Source of the DNA: Meishania sp964351985 | GTDB taxonomy: Bacteria; Bacteroidota; Bacteroidia; Flavobacteriales; Flavobacteriaceae | Direction of reading: 5' to 3' | Assembly (NCBI GenBank): GCA_964351985.1 | Contig: CAYGPR010000015.1 | Location: 1 to 64,000 of the forward strand | Length of the DNA stretch: 64,000 bases | In this document: positions 60,962 through 64,000 of the stretch, piece after piece | How positions within the stretch are numbered: position 1 is the first letter of the stretch | Layout: every line of letters begins with the position of its first letter | Made by a program: the position numbers and the translations under genes | Notes under the pieces: model-generated | What the model was told of the DNA's origin: nothing | What the model saw: the letters and a program-made list of their open reading frames with translations, nothing else | Database searches by the model: none

Positions 60962-61678
60962 ATGTCCAAAGAAAAACCTGATTTCTCAAAACTCAAGGCC
61001 CTTTTTATCAATTGCACCCTTAAAAAATCACCAACAAAAAGTCACACTCGCGGATTGATGGATGTTTCCATGGACATTATGAAATCTGAAGGGGTTGAAG
61101 CAGAAGTGTTGCGATTGGTGGATTATGATATTCCTGTAGGCGTACAGCCCGATATGACAAAAGAGGGGTTCGAGAAAGACGACTGGCCCGAAATTTATAA
61201 AAAAGTCGATGCGGCCAATATATTGGTTATCGGCACTCCGATTTGGTTGGGCGAACGTTCGTCCATCGCCTCAAAACTCATCGAACGTTTGTATGCCATG
61301 AGTGGCATGCAGAACGACAAAGGGCAATATATCTATTACGGAAAAGCCGGTGGTTGTATCATTACCGGCAACGAAGATGGTGTCAAACACTGTGCTATGG
61401 GCATGTTGTATGCCCTACAGCATTTAGGGTATAGTATTCCGCCACAAGCAGATGCGGGTTGGATCGGAGAAGTAGGTCCCGGCCCTAGCTATTTGGATGA
61501 GGAAGCCGATGCCAAGAACAATGATTTCACGAATCGAAATACCACTTTTATGACTTATAATTTGATGTATTTGGCCAAAATGCTCCAAGAGAACGGTGGT
61601 TATCCTGCATACGGAAACTCTCGTGCAGCGTGGGATGATGGCACCCGATGGAAATTTGAAAATCCCGAGTACAGATAA
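60962..61678 (+). CDS. Flavodoxin-like NAD(P)H reductase family protein
   Basis: A 238-residue protein with the flavodoxin-like FMN reductase fold: ALFINCTLKKSPTKSHT (the phosphate-binding loop region), ILVIGTPIWLGERSSIASKLIERL, and GGCIITGNEDGVKHC. Members reduce quinones, iron chelates or azo compounds with NAD(P)H. The C-terminus extends about 50 residues beyond the core. It is alone between thyA and egtB; the 134 bases upstream hold no recognised element. Substrate is unknown. Confidence 0.87.
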   Translation: MSKEKPDFSKLKALFINCTLKKSPTKSHTRGLMDVSMDIMKSEGVEAEVLRLVDYDIPVGVQPDMTKEGFEKDDWPEIYKKVDAANILVIGTPIWLGERSSIASKLIERLYAMSGMQNDKGQYIYYGKAGGCIITGNEDGVKHCAMGMLYALQHLGYSIPPQADAGWIGEVGPGPSYLDEEADAKNNDFTNRNTTFMTYNLMYLAKMLQENGGYPAYGNSRAAWDDGTRWKFENPEYR

Positions 61679-61771
61679 ACCCCGACCTCAACGGATTAAA
61701 TCAATGTTAAATCTTTTTGCGACCGTACCTCCGTTTTCATATTCCTTATCTTTATTCCATAATCATTTGCT

Positions 61772-62932
61772 ATGATATTGACAGATTCTCTTTTGGAATT
61801 CTTCGTTGAGACCCGAAAACATACCGAAGCCCTTTGTGAACCCTTGGAAATCGAAGATTATGTGGTGCAACCCATTGTAGATGTTTCGCCTCCTAAATGG
61901 CACTTGGGCCATTCCACTTGGTTTTTCGAGGAATTTATTTTGAAACCCCATGCCAGGGATTATATCCTTTTTAATGATGATTTTAGCTTTGTATTCAATA
62001 GCTATTACGAGACAGTCGGTAAGCGCGTGGTGCGCTCTGACAGGGGAAACCTTTCGAGACCTTCGGTTAAAAAGGTTTATGAATACCGAAACTATGTGAC
62101 CCAGGCCATAAAAGCGTTATTCGAAGACAATTCCGATTCAAAATTGCACGACCTTCTCGAAATCGGCATACATCACGAAAAGCAGCACCAAGAATTATTG
62201 TTGACCGATATCAAATATATTTTGGGAAACAATCCGCTGCTTCCGGTATATTCCAATGATTTTAAAGAGCACTCGGCCGAAGACCATGTGCAAGATTGGA
62301 TATCTATCGAAGAAGGCATCTATGAAATTGGTCATAACTCGGACGACTTCTGTTACGACAACGAATTGAGTAGGCACAAGGTGTATCTCAATCCGTATGA
62401 AATATCCAATAAATTGGTGACCAATCAAGAATTCATTGAATTTATAAAGGACGGAGGCTACAAAAAATTTAACCTCTGGCATGCCGAAGGCTGGGATTGG
62501 GTCAACCAGAACAATATCGAGTCACCTTTATATTGGCACAAAATTGACGGGCAATGGCAGCATTACACTTTGGGCGGACTAAAAAAAATAGCAGAAAATG
62601 CTCCGGTTACCCATATTTCCTATTTTGAAGCCTTTGCCTTTTCCCAATGGAAAGGATGCCGCCTACCGACCGAATTCGAGTGGGAAGCGGCCCAAAATTA
62701 TTTTCGCTGGGGCCAACGCTGGGAATGGACGGAAAGTGCCTACCTACCCTACCCAAATTATCAAAAGGCGGAAGGCGCATTGGGCGAATACAACGGCAAA
62801 TTCATGGTCAACCAAAAAGTGTTGCGTGGTGGCTCGGTAGCTACGCCCACTAAACACACTAGACCGACCTACCGCAATTTTTTTCAAACAAATTTAAGAT
62901 GGCAATTTACCGGGTTACGGTTGGCCAGATAA
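61772..62932 (+). CDS. egtB: Ergothioneine-type sulfoxide synthase EgtB
   Basis: A 386-residue non-haem iron enzyme with an N-terminal DinB-like domain and a C-terminal FGE-sulfatase-like domain. Iron ligands are in GHSTWFFEEF and in HHEKQHQE (H-x3-H-x-E). The C-terminal half has WEGAEGWDWV-like AEGWDWVNQ, GCRLPTEFEWEAA, RVLRGGS-like VLRGGSVATP and NFFQTNLRWQFTGLRLA. It joins a thiol donor to trimethylhistidine as the sulfoxide. The donor, cysteine or gamma-glutamylcysteine, cannot be told here; no egtA or egtC is in view. egtD follows after 16 bases. Confidence 0.93.
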   Translation: MILTDSLLEFFVETRKHTEALCEPLEIEDYVVQPIVDVSPPKWHLGHSTWFFEEFILKPHARDYILFNDDFSFVFNSYYETVGKRVVRSDRGNLSRPSVKKVYEYRNYVTQAIKALFEDNSDSKLHDLLEIGIHHEKQHQELLLTDIKYILGNNPLLPVYSNDFKEHSAEDHVQDWISIEEGIYEIGHNSDDFCYDNELSRHKVYLNPYEISNKLVTNQEFIEFIKDGGYKKFNLWHAEGWDWVNQNNIESPLYWHKIDGQWQHYTLGGLKKIAENAPVTHISYFEAFAFSQWKGCRLPTEFEWEAAQNYFRWGQRWEWTESAYLPYPNYQKAEGALGEYNGKFMVNQKVLRGGSVATPTKHTRPTYRNFFQTNLRWQFTGLRLAR

Positions 62933-62948
62933 TTCCGAAACATATTTT

Positions 62949-63923
62949 ATGCATAAACAGATAGCAACACTATTTGAAACCCAGTTCGAGAAAGATGTAC
63001 ATACCGGATTGACCGATTATCCAAAGCATTTGTCCTCTAAATATTTCTATGATGCCAAGGGCGATACACTGTTTCAGGATATCATGCACATGCCCGAATA
63101 CTATTTAACGGATTGTGAATTCGAAATTCTTGACGAATACAAACAAGAAATCACAGATCTGTTCACTTTAGGGAATACAAATTTCAATCTTATCGAATTG
63201 GGTGCCGGTGATGGTAAAAAAACTAAAATACTTTTAAAGCATTTCTCGGAAAAAACTATAGATTTTACCTACCAACCCATTGATATCAGTCAAAATGTTT
63301 TAAATCAGTTGGAGGAATCGCTACAAAAAGAGCTTCCAAACGTTCAAGTAAAAACGCAACAGGGAACCTATTTTGAAACGCTGGAGCGAATTAATTCTAA
63401 CAACGGGACGAAAAAAGTTATCCTTTTTTTAGGAAGTAATATCGGCAACTTGCTACACCCACAGGCAATTGAATTTTTACAAAGTGTGCAAGAACTGATG
63501 CAAGAAGATGATCTTTTTTTCGTGGGCTTTGACCAGAAGAAAAATCCGCAAACGATATTAGATGCCTACAATGACAAAACCGGAATCACGGAAGCCTTTA
63601 ACAAAAATGTTTTAACTCGGATCAACAACGAAATGAAAGCCGATTTTAACCTCGATGAATTTCTTCATTGGGAGGTATATGACCCCGAAACCGGCACTGC
63701 CAAGAGTTATTTGGTCTCTAAAAAAGAACAGTCCGTGTACATAGAGAACTTGCGCCTTAAAGTTGATTTCAAAGCTTGGGAAACGATTCATACCGAAATT
63801 TCCCAAAAATATGACGACCGTACCGTACAATGGCTCGCGGAGAAATCAGGACTGCAAATTGAAAACGTGTTTATGGATTCAGAAGGGTATTATAAGAATT
63901 ATGTGTTCAAAAAGAGACGCTAG
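62949..63923 (+). CDS. egtD: Histidine N-alpha-methyltransferase EgtD
   Basis: A 324-residue SAM-dependent methyltransferase that makes hercynine from histidine. The N-terminal SSKYFYDAKGDTLFQDIMHMPEYYLTDCE segment (catalytic Tyr region) and the SAM motifs LIELGAGDGKKT, YQPIDIS and LFLGSNIGN are typical. With EgtB it makes the core of ergothioneine synthesis, here in the order B-D. The last two residues and the TAG stop fall inside an AGACGCT tandem repeat, so repeat expansion has fixed or reset the 3' end. Confidence 0.95.
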   Translation: MHKQIATLFETQFEKDVHTGLTDYPKHLSSKYFYDAKGDTLFQDIMHMPEYYLTDCEFEILDEYKQEITDLFTLGNTNFNLIELGAGDGKKTKILLKHFSEKTIDFTYQPIDISQNVLNQLEESLQKELPNVQVKTQQGTYFETLERINSNNGTKKVILFLGSNIGNLLHPQAIEFLQSVQELMQEDDLFFVGFDQKKNPQTILDAYNDKTGITEAFNKNVLTRINNEMKADFNLDEFLHWEVYDPETGTAKSYLVSKKEQSVYIENLRLKVDFKAWETIHTEISQKYDDRTVQWLAEKSGLQIENVFMDSEGYYKNYVFKKRR

Positions 63924-63946
63924 ACGCTAGACGCTAGACGCTAGAC
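63915..63946. repeat. Tandem repeat of AGACGCT at the egtD stop
   Basis: Four full copies plus a partial fifth, beginning within the final codons of egtD and including its stop codon. A single related word, TAGACGCTAGA, lies at about 6782-6792. Confidence 0.9.
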
Positions 63947-63985
63947 AAAATTATTTTTTAAACCTTTGAACTTGAACTTGAAAAT

Positions 63986-64000
63986 ATGAAAGCCATCTGG
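63986..64000 (+). CDS. Start of a further gene cut by the window edge
   Basis: ATG at 63986 followed by four codons (MKAIW) at the right edge, with AAAAT just before. MKAIW is a common beginning of DUF427 proteins, but five residues cannot prove the family. Listed only as a possible partial gene. Confidence 0.3.

Overview
The window looks like a chromosomal segment of a marine-type Flavobacteriaceae bacterium (phylum Bacteroidota). The clues are a gldA gliding-motility gene, DUF3857, DUF5686 and DUF2723 surface or membrane proteins, MetH split into two genes, a sulfite reductase fused to a HEPN domain, short weak ribosome-binding sites, and Bacteroidota-type -7 boxes of the form TAnnTTTG. I see no prophage, insertion sequence, CRISPR array, tRNA or rRNA.

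Layout. 1-4.1 kb (minus): two tandem DUF3857 exported proteins, dtd and rsgA. 4.8-9.1 kb (minus): a phenylalanine/tyrosine operon of prephenate dehydratase, aminotransferase, prephenate dehydrogenase and a DAHP synthase-chorismate mutase fusion. A Phe/Tyr-rich leader peptide and an intrinsic terminator precede it, forming what looks like a classical attenuator. 9.2-22.2 kb: gldA, a peptidase flanked by two paralogous small exported proteins, a large DUF2723 membrane protein, a membrane-anchored LuxR-type regulator, a lipoprotein hydrolase pair, a serine hydrolase interrupted by a palindromic repeat, a DUF2807 lipoprotein and a PagL-like outer-membrane deacylase.

22.3-45.6 kb is a sulfur and methionine region, nearly all on the minus strand. 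It holds split metH with metF behind a SAM-I riboswitch; siroheme synthesis, sulfite reductase and cysHDN with three copies of a shared dyad motif beside an Rrf2 regulator; and metZ, a trifunctional MetX-aspartokinase-homoserine dehydrogenase fusion and metY behind a second SAM-I riboswitch with a clear terminator. metK has what I read as a SAM-II riboswitch. Together these cover sulfate to sulfide, aspartate to O-acetylhomoserine to homocysteine, homocysteine to methionine and methionine to SAM, with SAM feedback at three points.

45.8-64 kb: a deoxynucleoside kinase, an App1-like phosphatase, TonB, adjacent membrane and soluble pyrophosphatases, a DUF5686 outer-membrane protein, pdhB, etfBA, a bifunctional nuclease, a nucleoside transporter, a broken four-helix-bundle gene flanked by inverted short repeats, thyA, an NAD(P)H-type flavin reductase and an egtB-egtD pair for ergothioneine-type thiol synthesis.

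Two kinds of repeat are scattered throughout: palindromic elements with cores such as TCGACTGCGCTC or CATTGCGAG, and short-word repeats (GGTTAAA, AGACGCT, ACTTATT). Several have invaded coding sequence or create spurious upstream starts; in those cases I moved the start inward and give the reason in the entry.
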